Of a stretch of 5,780 nucleotides of DNA, positions 1-5,156 are shown piece by piece; the first letter of the stretch is position 1; each line of letters begins with the position of its first letter. The position numbers and the translations under genes are program-made. The DNA comes from an uncultured Acidimicrobiaceae bacterium (GTDB lineage: Bacteria > Actinomycetota > Acidimicrobiia > Acidimicrobiales > Ilumatobacteraceae): contig CAIVDG010000299.1 of the NCBI GenBank assembly GCA_903904615.1, positions 1 through 5,780 on the forward strand. Direction: 5' to 3'. Under the pieces are notes generated by a model, which was not told the DNA's origin, did not search any database, and saw only the letters and a program-made list of their open reading frames with translations.

Positions 1-203
1 GCCTCAACAACGGGGGTGGGGGCGCCAACGGGGGCTGTGGGGTCCAGCTGGTAGGCACGAAATTCCACCTCGATGGGCTCTGTGACACCCTTCTCGCGAA
101 GTCGAGCCACGGCTGTCTCAAAACGGCGCTTGCCTATAAAGCACCATGGGCACACTACGTCAGACCAAATTTCAACCTTCACAGGTGACACGATAGGTGC
201 CAT
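1..203 (-). CDS. DsbA family (FrnE-like) thioredoxin-fold oxidoreductase, N-terminal part
   Basis: The minus strand from the ATG at 203-201 reads without a stop to the window edge, giving 67 residues of a protein that continues outside. Seen: a first beta strand with VEIWSDVVCPWC at residues 10-21, giving a CPWC redox pair at Cys18/Cys21, then FIGKRRFE, and later FRAYQLDP. This is the recognisable start of the FrnE/DsbA-like family, thioredoxin-fold thiol-disulfide oxidoreductases usually a little over 200 residues long. No signal peptide is visible, so a cytoplasmic protein is likely; its substrate is unknown. The start is uncertain. ATG 203 has a GGAG five bases upstream. GTG 182-180 would give the family-typical N-terminus MKVEIWSD and has a TATCGT box 7 nt upstream. 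The gene is divergent from menD with essentially no spacer. The related 2-hydroxychromene-2-carboxylate isomerase family is an alternative, but the CPWC motif favours FrnE. Confidence 0.85.
   Translation of the reverse strand, partial: MAPIVSPVKVEIWSDVVCPWCFIGKRRFETAVARLREKGVTEPIEVEFRAYQLDPTAPVGAPTPVVE
12..42 (+). other. G-quadruplex-forming motif (four G-tracts)
   Basis: Four runs of guanine (12-16, 18-22, 30-34 and 39-42) are separated by loops of 1, 7 and 4 nt, which fits the G4N1-7 pattern. It lies inside the dsbA-like gene on its template strand. On the coding strand it corresponds to CCC-rich codons for a Pro/Ala/Gly/Val stretch. The motif is directly visible; folding and any function are not shown, and it could simply follow from proline codon choice. 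Confidence 0.5.
135..140 (+). promoter_or_regulatory. Possible -10 box (TATAAA) for menD
   Basis: TATAAA sits 61 nt upstream of the menD ATG, inside the divergent dsbA-like gene, and is close to the sigma-70 -10 consensus. The -35 position (around 112-117) reads GCTGTC, a poor match. Because menD has no intergenic space, its promoter must lie within the neighbouring gene or directly at the start codon. This is one candidate; the other is CACGAT at 189-194, 7 nt before the ATG, which keeps the A and T of the ANNNT core. Confidence 0.2.
190..195 (-). promoter_or_regulatory. Candidate -10 box (TATCGT) for a leaderless dsbA-like mRNA
   Basis: Read on the minus strand, TATCGT (195-190) matches the actinobacterial TANNNT -10 consensus. 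It is followed by exactly 7 nt (GTCACCT) and then GTG at 182-180, the start that gives the family-typical N-terminus. That geometry would put the transcription start on the start codon. No good -35 hexamer is visible 17-18 nt upstream, so this is suggestive only. If the ATG at 203 is the true start, this box is coding sequence. Confidence 0.3.
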
Positions 204-1884
204 GAGTACTCCAGGCGACACCGCAGCCACATTCTGTGCCACCTTGGTGGATGAATGGCTCTCTTTGGGCATCACTCACGCCGTGATTGCACCGGGTAGT
301 CGGAGCACTCCGCTTGCCGTGCAGTTGGCACAGCGTCCCGAGTTTTCGGTGCATGTTTTCCATGACGAGCGAAGTGCATCGTTTGCTGCGCTTGGCATTG
401 GAGAGGCCACTGGTGTGCCGGCAATCTTGTTGTGCACCTCTGGAACAGCAGCAACACATTTTCACGGCGCGGTTGTAGAGGCGCATCAGGCAAATGTTCC
501 CATGATTGTGTGTACGGGTGACAGACCACCTGAACTGCGAGATGTGGGTGCACCACAAACAATTGACCAAACAAATTTGTTCGGCTCTGCAGTTCGTTGG
601 TTCCATGATCCTGGTGTGCCGTCGGACGATGCGTCACATACATGGCGCTCATTGGCTTCGCGAACAGTGTCGTTGGCGTGTGGAGAACGTCCTGGCCCGG
701 TACATCTGAATCTTCCGTTCCGTGAACCACTCTTAGGTACGGCATCTGCGCTGCCTACTGGTCGTCGCGACGGATGGTCAGTTGTGTCTGCTGCACGCTC
801 GGTATCGAACAATCTTGTGGCGTCCTTCGCTGCAGATATTTCCGGCAAGCGCGGAATCTTTATTGCTGGTCGCGGTGCTTCGCCGTCGGTGTTGGCATTA
901 GCCCAACAGATGGGTTGGCCGGTTTTTTCAGACCCACGCAGTGGACTTCGTGTATGCGAACCAAATGTTGTCGTGGCATTCGATCCCATTCTTCGACATT
1001 CGGCCTTTGCAGATTCTCACGTTCCCGATGTTGTTGTACGTGTTGGTGATCCACCGGCTTCGAAAGTGACCGCACAGTGGATCTCGCGTCATGCCATGCA
1101 GGTGGTACAGGTGCAATCAACTTCTATGGTGACAGATCCCGACCACGCCACCTACAGAACGTATGTTGCGCCGATTGATGAGTTGATGACAGCGGTGCAG
1201 GCAAATGTTGCCGGTGCCGATGCATCTTGGGCTGCGGAGTGGAATGCTGCGGAGACAGTTGCACAGAACGCAATTTCTTCTTGGACACAAAAGGAGTGGT
1301 CGGAGCCAACGGTGGCCCGCGTCGTTACCGACTCGTTAGTTGCTGGTTCACATCTGGTGGTGTCGTCGTCAATGCCAATTCGTGATGTTGAATGGTTTGG
1401 CACGGTCACGCCGAATGTGTTGGTGCACTCAAACAGAGGAACCAACGGAATTGATGGTGTCACCAGTACTGCTGTGGGCGTGGCACTCGGTTCTCAAAGC
1501 CCGGTCACGGTACTTATTGGCGATGTGGCTTGTCTGCACGACTCCAACGGCTTGTGGGGTCTTGCACAACGCAATGTGAACGTGAAGATTGTGGTGACAA
1601 ATAACGATGGTGGAGCCATTTTCTCCTTCTTGCCCCAAGCCACACAGGTGGACAAGTCCACATTTGAACTGCTGTACGGAACCCCACACGGAGCGTCTTT
1701 TGAACACCTCGCAGCAACCCACGGACTTAGATACGAAAAAGCGACAGACCGGGCATCACTCTTGGCAGCGCTTCAGTCCCCAGGAACATGCCTTATTGAA
1801 GTTCCTTTGAAGAGGGCTGTGAATGTCGGCCAACACGATGCATTGAATGCATCTGTTGTGGAAGCAGTGTCTACGGTCTTATAA
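202..1884 (+). CDS. menD: MenD, SEPHCHC synthase (menaquinone biosynthesis)
   Basis: A 560-residue ThDP- and Mg-dependent enzyme that decarboxylates 2-oxoglutarate and adds the resulting succinic semialdehyde unit to isochorismate, forming SEPHCHC (2-succinyl-5-enolpyruvyl-6-hydroxy-3-cyclohexene-1-carboxylate). It acts in the cytoplasm. Seen: PGSRSTPLA at 31-39; DERSASFAALG at 55-65 with Glu56 as the expected ThDP-activating glutamate; TSGTAATHF at 79-87; DRPPELRDVGAPQT at 107-120 with Gln119; SSSMPIRD at 388-395; NRGTNGIDG at 411-419; the ThDP/Mg motif from GD at 440-441 to NN at 467-468; then GGAIFSFLP. Length is normal for MenD (about 550-580). The frame is open upstream to 73, but that extension lies antisense to the dsbA-like gene and has no MenD homology, so ATG 202 was chosen. 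Upstream signals are weak: AGGTG only 2 nt from the ATG. Its product chain needs the isochorismate made by the neighbouring menF. The 3' end overlaps menF by 14 bp, tail-to-tail. Confidence 0.96.
   Translation: MSTPGDTAATFCATLVDEWLSLGITHAVIAPGSRSTPLAVQLAQRPEFSVHVFHDERSASFAALGIGEATGVPAILLCTSGTAATHFHGAVVEAHQANVPMIVCTGDRPPELRDVGAPQTIDQTNLFGSAVRWFHDPGVPSDDASHTWRSLASRTVSLACGERPGPVHLNLPFREPLLGTASALPTGRRDGWSVVSAARSVSNNLVASFAADISGKRGIFIAGRGASPSVLALAQQMGWPVFSDPRSGLRVCEPNVVVAFDPILRHSAFADSHVPDVVVRVGDPPASKVTAQWISRHAMQVVQVQSTSMVTDPDHATYRTYVAPIDELMTAVQANVAGADASWAAEWNAAETVAQNAISSWTQKEWSEPTVARVVTDSLVAGSHLVVSSSMPIRDVEWFGTVTPNVLVHSNRGTNGIDGVTSTAVGVALGSQSPVTVLIGDVACLHDSNGLWGLAQRNVNVKIVVTNNDGGAIFSFLPQATQVDKSTFELLYGTPHGASFEHLAATHGLRYEKATDRASLLAALQSPGTCLIEVPLKRAVNVGQHDALNASVVEAVSTVL
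1871..1884. other. Tail-to-tail overlap of menD and menF
   Basis: The menD stop TAA (1882-1884) lies inside the end of menF, and the menF stop TAG (1873-1871 on the minus strand) lies inside the end of menD, so 14 bp encode both C-termini. No terminator hairpin with a T-run is visible around the junction. Transcripts of the two genes therefore probably run into each other and overlap. Confidence 0.9.
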
Positions 1885-3082
1885 GCGCCGAAAGCATGGC
1901 CTGAAATTTGGCCTGCGTCTCTGCTAGTTCTGCAAGCGGTTCGCTTTCTGCAACGATTCCTCCGCCAGCAAACAGTCGAGCTCGTGTCCGGTCGGCGTTG
2001 AGTTCGGCGCATCTTATGGTGACCGCAAATGTTCCGTTACCGCTTGCATCTACCCAGCCGACAGCACCGCCGTAGTTGCCTCTTTCGAACCCTTCATGTT
2101 GAACGATGAGGTCAATGGCTTCGCGAGAGGGTGATCCACCGAGTGCTGGAGTAGGGCAGAGAGCTCGAACCAGTTGCAGAACATTGGGAACAGGTTCTGC
2201 GAGGGCGCCTTCAATAGCAGTGCCGAGGTGTTGAACATTTGCGACAGTGACAATGGATGGCTCAGCCTCCCAGTCCAAATATGAACAATGAGGAAGCAAT
2301 GTGTCGTGCACCATGTCGATGACGACGCGATGTTCAATTTGGGTCTTGGTACTTGCAATTAAGTCGGCGGCTAAACGGGCGTCGGTGTCTGGGTCTCCGG
2401 TGCGGGGAGCTGTTCCTGCAAGTGGTTGGCTACGAACCGTGCGGCCATCGACCTGCACCAGAAGTTCGGGGGATGCGCGAATCATTTTGTCGATGCAACA
2501 CCGATACCTAGAACCGAATGACGAACGGAGTCGCAGTAGCACTCCGTGGATGTTGAATGGTGTCTCGCTGGTGACGTCAATATCGCGAGCGATGACCGCT
2601 TTTTGAATATCTCCGCGACGTACGGCATCACGAGCGGCAGTTACTGCCGACAAATAAGTGTTGATAGGTGTAGCGGGTGAGACGGAGTACGAACCGGCGA
2701 CAGCAGACACGGCGACAGGAGTCAATGCTTCGTTGATAGCGCGCGAGACGGCGTTGTCATCAAGGTCGTTGTCTGTTTCGCCAATCAATGTGAGCGTGCG
2801 TGACCCGTCCTCATGAATGCTGAAAGTTGCATGCGGCACGAAGAATGTTGCAGGCGATGTTGGAAGGAACGGCACCAATCCAAACGCGAGCGGGGAACCA
2901 GGGAGTGATACTGGAGCTTGCTGTAGAGAAGACAGAAGATCTGAAACGTTGTCGCCAGAACATTGGGCAGCAATTCCTCGTGCTGCATGGCCGGCATTGT
3001 TGCGAACAAACAAGAATCCATCGCCTCGACACACATCATTCAGGTCGAATGGCTGTTGGACGGCAACAATGCGGTATTTCAT
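1871..3082 (-). CDS. menF: Isochorismate synthase (menaquinone-type, MenF)
   Basis: A 403-residue chorismate-utilising enzyme that isomerises chorismate to isochorismate, the first committed step of menaquinone synthesis. Seen: IQKAVIARDI at 159-168 with Lys161 as the general base; SPELLV at 204-209 with Glu206 as the general acid; PLAGTAPR at 220-227; an EH pair at 250-251; HLGT at 285-288; PTPALGG at 310-316; FERGNYGGAVGW at 332-343; IRCAEL at 356-361; AGGGIV at 372-377; and Glu385/Glu388 near the C-terminus as Mg ligands. Spacings from Glu206 to Glu250 to Glu385/388 equal those I recall for E. coli EntC (197, 241, 376/379). The divergent N-terminal half is normal for the family. No amidotransferase or pyruvate-lyase fusion is present. 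menD as neighbour favours menaquinone rather than siderophore synthesis. ATG 3082 overlaps the menG stop as ATGA, with no convincing Shine-Dalgarno, so translation is probably coupled. A salicylate synthase is less likely given the context. Confidence 0.93.
   Translation of the reverse strand: MKYRIVAVQQPFDLNDVCRGDGFLFVRNNAGHAARGIAAQCSGDNVSDLLSSLQQAPVSLPGSPLAFGLVPFLPTSPATFFVPHATFSIHEDGSRTLTLIGETDNDLDDNAVSRAINEALTPVAVSAVAGSYSVSPATPINTYLSAVTAARDAVRRGDIQKAVIARDIDVTSETPFNIHGVLLRLRSSFGSRYRCCIDKMIRASPELLVQVDGRTVRSQPLAGTAPRTGDPDTDARLAADLIASTKTQIEHRVVIDMVHDTLLPHCSYLDWEAEPSIVTVANVQHLGTAIEGALAEPVPNVLQLVRALCPTPALGGSPSREAIDLIVQHEGFERGNYGGAVGWVDASGNGTFAVTIRCAELNADRTRARLFAGGGIVAESEPLAELAETQAKFQAMLSALIRP
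3079..3082 (-). other. ATGA stop/start overlap joining menG and menF
   Basis: On the minus strand the four bases 3082-3079 read ATGA: ATG (3082-3080) starts menF and TGA (3081-3079) ends menG. The nearest purine-rich stretch upstream (GGTGGG) is more than 10 nt away. Re-initiation by ribosomes finishing menG is therefore the likely way menF is translated. Confidence 0.9.
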
Positions 3083-3804
3083 GCGCTACGAGTGCCCACC
3101 ATTAACTGAGTGAGACCACCCGATAACTGGTGATGCGTTGCATCGGTGAATCCGGCTGCACGCAGTTTCTCCACCAGTGTGTTTCGATCGGGCAAATAGG
3201 CAACGCTCTTAGGCAGGTATCTGTATGCCGGACCATCGCTGAGTAGTGCACCAATTCGGGGAACGATCTTCCCGAAGTAGATGTTGTTGCCAAAGCGAAT
3301 GATGGGATTATGCGGAACACCGACATCAAGAAGTGCTACTCGACCGCCGGGCCGAATTGCGCGAGCACACTCTGCAAAAAATTCATCGAGGTTGACCAAG
3401 TTTCGCAACGCGAATCCGCAGATGATTCCGTCTACAGAACCGTTTGGTACGGGAAGGCGAAGAATGTCTGCCTGTGCGCGAGGGGCGCCGCTGCGATCGT
3501 TCGACAGCATTCCAAACGAGAGATCCATGGAGATGGGCGTGAGTCCGGCACGACGTAAGTCGATGCATAGGTCTCCGGTGCCCGCTGCAAGGTCCAGCAC
3601 AAGCGACCCGGGAGAGAGTTGAAGGTCTTTCACCGCACGGCGTCTCCATCGAACATCGAGACGGAATGTCATGATGCGGTTGACGAGGTCGTAACGAGGT
3701 GCAATCGCATCAAACATGTTGCGCACCATGCGCTGTTTGTCTTCGCCCTCAGGCAAGGCCTGGGTGTCCCATGAGGATTTGTCGGACGAATCGGATGTGT
3801 TCAC
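3079..3804 (-). CDS. menG: Demethylmenaquinone methyltransferase (UbiE/MenG family)
   Basis: A 241-residue class I SAM-dependent methyltransferase, expected to C-methylate demethylmenaquinone to menaquinone in the last pathway step at the membrane surface. Seen: the UbiE/COQ5 N-terminal signature from NMFDAIAPRYDLVNRIMT (29-46) into LDVRWRR; SAM motif I VLDLAAGTGDL at 69-79; acidic Asp94 at the end of the second strand; QADILRLPVP at 111-120; the second signature GFALRNL at 130-136; AIRPGGRVALLDV at 149-161; and YRYLPKSVAYLPD at 194-206. Length is normal for the family. The start is GTG at 3804-3802; no Shine-Dalgarno precedes it, but TAACCT lies 7 nt upstream, fitting a leaderless mRNA. The first 20 or so residues are polar and poorly conserved, so a start nearer Met26 cannot be excluded. 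It is first in a two-gene operon with menF. Ubiquinone synthesis is not expected in this context. Confidence 0.94.
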   Translation of the reverse strand: MNTSDSSDKSSWDTQALPEGEDKQRMVRNMFDAIAPRYDLVNRIMTFRLDVRWRRRAVKDLQLSPGSLVLDLAAGTGDLCIDLRRAGLTPISMDLSFGMLSNDRSGAPRAQADILRLPVPNGSVDGIICGFALRNLVNLDEFFAECARAIRPGGRVALLDVGVPHNPIIRFGNNIYFGKIVPRIGALLSDGPAYRYLPKSVAYLPDRNTLVEKLRAAGFTDATHHQLSGGLTQLMVGTRSA

Positions 3805-3811
3805 AACCGAG

Positions 3812-3817
3812 AGGTTA
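3812..3817 (-). promoter_or_regulatory. Candidate -10 box (TAACCT) for leaderless menG-menF transcript
   Basis: On the minus strand TAACCT (3817-3812) matches TANNNT and is followed by 7 nt (CTCGGTT) and then the menG GTG. This spacing places the transcription start at or next to the start codon, a common actinobacterial arrangement, and agrees with the absence of a Shine-Dalgarno. A second AT-rich candidate, TAAATA at 3830-3825, would give a leader of about 13 nt. No clear -35 was seen for either. Confidence 0.4.
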
Positions 3818-3898
3818 TTGGGATATTTAGGCGTCCTTGGGTTCTTGACTCGCAGACTTTGGTCACGGAGCAGCAGAATGGGAGAACGCCACGTGTTG

Positions 3899-3906
3899 AA
3901 GGGGAG
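3899..3906 (+). promoter_or_regulatory. Strong Shine-Dalgarno for the acyl-CoA dehydrogenase gene
   Basis: AAGGGGAG ends 8 nt before the ATG at 3915. It is the clearest ribosome binding site in the window and fixes that start. It contrasts with menG and menF, which have no comparable site. Confidence 0.8.
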
Positions 3907-3914
3907 ACACCGCC

Positions 3915-5153
3915 ATGATTGATTTCACGCTTGCACCAGAACATGAAGAGATTCGTTCAAGAGTGCGCGACTTTGTTGACAATGTCATCAAGCCTGCAAT
4001 GGAGCCATACGGACATCGCGATGAGATGGAACCAGAGATGCGCGCTGCATACATTCGCGATCTCATCGAACTTCGACACAAGGCGGTGGAGGCAGGCTTG
4101 TGGCTTCCGCACATGCCAAAAGATGTTGGCGGCATGGGTCTTGGTCACGTTGCCTTGGCAATGGTGCAAGCAGAAGCAGCAAAGACTCGAGTTGGTCCGT
4201 GGGTGTTCAACTGCAATGCTCCCGATGAAGGCAACATGCACACTCTGCTTCATTGGGCAACTGATGAACAGAAAGACAAATACCTAAAGCCGTTGCTGAA
4301 GGGAACTTCATCATCATGCTTCGCAATGACAGAACCTGAAGTTGCGGGGTCTGACCCAACACTTATTAAGACGTACGCAATCAAAGATGGTGACGAGTGG
4401 ATCATTAACGGCCACAAGTGGTTTATTTCAGGTGCACGTCGCGCGAAGTTCGCAATCCTCATCGCTCGCACTGAAATGGATGTTCCTCCCGGGTCTCGCG
4501 GTGCAAACACTGCATTCCTCATTGATCTTCCTACAGAGGGTTGGAACGACGTGCGCGAGGTGGAAACCATGCATGGATCAACAGGTCACTCGGAAATTGT
4601 CATTACCGACTTGCGAGTTCATGACAGCCAGATCTTGGGAGGTCGTGGCAATGGTCATCGCTTGGGTCAGTATCGCCTTGGGCCTGCTCGACTCGCGCAC
4701 TGCATGCGCTGGGTTGCGCAAGCCGAGACTGCACTCGACATGATGGTGGACCGTTCATTGAAGCGCTATAGCCACGGGTCGTACCTTGCAGAGAAGCAAG
4801 GTGTGCAGTGGATGATTGCCGACTCAGCAATGGAGCTGTATCAGTGCAAGTTGATGATTCTGCACGCCGCGTACAAGATTGACAAAGGTGAAGATTTCCG
4901 CACAGAAGTGTCTATGGCGAAGCACTTTGTTGCGAACAGTCTGAACCGCATTATCGACCGCGCCATACAGGTGCATGGTGCATTGGGGTATTCAACAGAT
5001 ACTCCGCTTGCAAACATGATGCAGAACGCGCGTTGGGCTCGCTTTGCCGACGGTGCAGACGAAATTCACCAGATGCGTATTGCAGAGAACACCATTAAAG
5101 CTTTCACCGACACCGGTACAACGCGTAAGGCCACCGGCGATCTGCCGGTGTAG
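3915..5153 (+). CDS. Acyl-CoA dehydrogenase, ACAD10/11-FadE2-like
   Basis: A 412-residue FAD-dependent acyl-CoA dehydrogenase, expected to oxidise an acyl-CoA at the alpha-beta bond and pass electrons to electron-transfer flavoprotein. Seen: an N-terminal helical domain (1 to about 130); the family signature AMTEPEVAGSD at 137-147; WIINGHKWFISGA at 162-174 in the middle beta domain; RLGPARLAHCMRWV at 254-267; QVHGALGY at 352-359; and ADGADEIHQ at 378-386. The last motif stands where most family members have YEGT with the catalytic Glu; here the residue is Asp379. That Asp, together with the RLGP-R--HCMR motif, resembles what I recall of human ACAD10/ACAD11 and mycobacterial FadE2. Members of that group act on branched or hydroxylated acyl-CoAs, but the substrate here is unknown. 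No kinase or phosphatase domain is fused, unlike human ACAD10/11. Start ATG 3915 is supported by a strong Shine-Dalgarno. It converges with an acyl-CoA synthetase gene 3 bp away. Confidence 0.93.
   Translation: MIDFTLAPEHEEIRSRVRDFVDNVIKPAMEPYGHRDEMEPEMRAAYIRDLIELRHKAVEAGLWLPHMPKDVGGMGLGHVALAMVQAEAAKTRVGPWVFNCNAPDEGNMHTLLHWATDEQKDKYLKPLLKGTSSSCFAMTEPEVAGSDPTLIKTYAIKDGDEWIINGHKWFISGARRAKFAILIARTEMDVPPGSRGANTAFLIDLPTEGWNDVREVETMHGSTGHSEIVITDLRVHDSQILGGRGNGHRLGQYRLGPARLAHCMRWVAQAETALDMMVDRSLKRYSHGSYLAEKQGVQWMIADSAMELYQCKLMILHAAYKIDKGEDFRTEVSMAKHFVANSLNRIIDRAIQVHGALGYSTDTPLANMMQNARWARFADGADEIHQMRIAENTIKAFTDTGTTRKATGDLPV
5132..5150. terminator. Possible bidirectional hairpin at the end of the dehydrogenase gene
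   Basis: CACCGGC (5132-5138) and GCCGGTG (5144-5150) form a perfect 7-bp GC-rich stem around the loop GATCT, directly before the stop codon. It sits at the junction of two convergent genes, where a two-way terminator would be useful. No T-run follows on either strand, so it is not a classical intrinsic terminator. It may be chance in Gly-Asp-Leu-Pro-Val codons. Confidence 0.3.
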
Positions 5154-5156
5154 CAA

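Larger units (their letters stand above)
3805..3914. promoter_or_regulatory. Divergent intergenic region between menG and the acyl-CoA dehydrogenase gene
   Basis: This 110-bp gap is the only non-coding stretch of size in the window and must carry promoters for both the menG-menF operon (leftward) and the dehydrogenase gene (rightward). Rightward, TTGACT at 3845-3850 resembles a -35, but nothing at 17-18 nt downstream resembles a -10, so I do not call a full promoter. A CACGTG palindrome lies at 3890-3895. No extended operator-like inverted repeat, riboswitch or small ORF was recognised. Confidence 0.6.

Noticed and set aside
73..201. 43-residue N-terminal extension of menD in the same frame
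   Set aside because: It is antisense to the clearly coding dsbA-like gene, has no resemblance to MenD, and ATG 202 gives a normal-length protein beginning just before the conserved first helix.
486..989. 167-codon open frame on the minus strand inside menD
   Set aside because: It has no recognisable domain and lies fully antisense to conserved ThDP-enzyme motifs; it is a shadow of menD codon usage.
1893..1915. Repeated TGGCCTG around TGAAATT near the menD/menF junction as a terminator
   Set aside because: It is mainly a direct repeat; as an inverted repeat only GGCC pairs, no T-run follows, and it lies within conserved menF codons.
3281..3622. 113-codon open frame on the plus strand inside menG
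   Set aside because: Low-complexity Arg/Ser/Pro-rich translation antisense to conserved methyltransferase motifs; no start signal.
3845..3850. TTGACT as the -35 of a promoter for the dehydrogenase gene
   Set aside because: The sequence 17-18 nt downstream (GAGCAG/AGCAGC) does not resemble a -10, so a promoter pair cannot be supported.
3890..3895. CACGTG palindrome as a regulator binding site
   Set aside because: Only six bases with no flanking symmetry; expected by chance and no known bacterial operator is matched.
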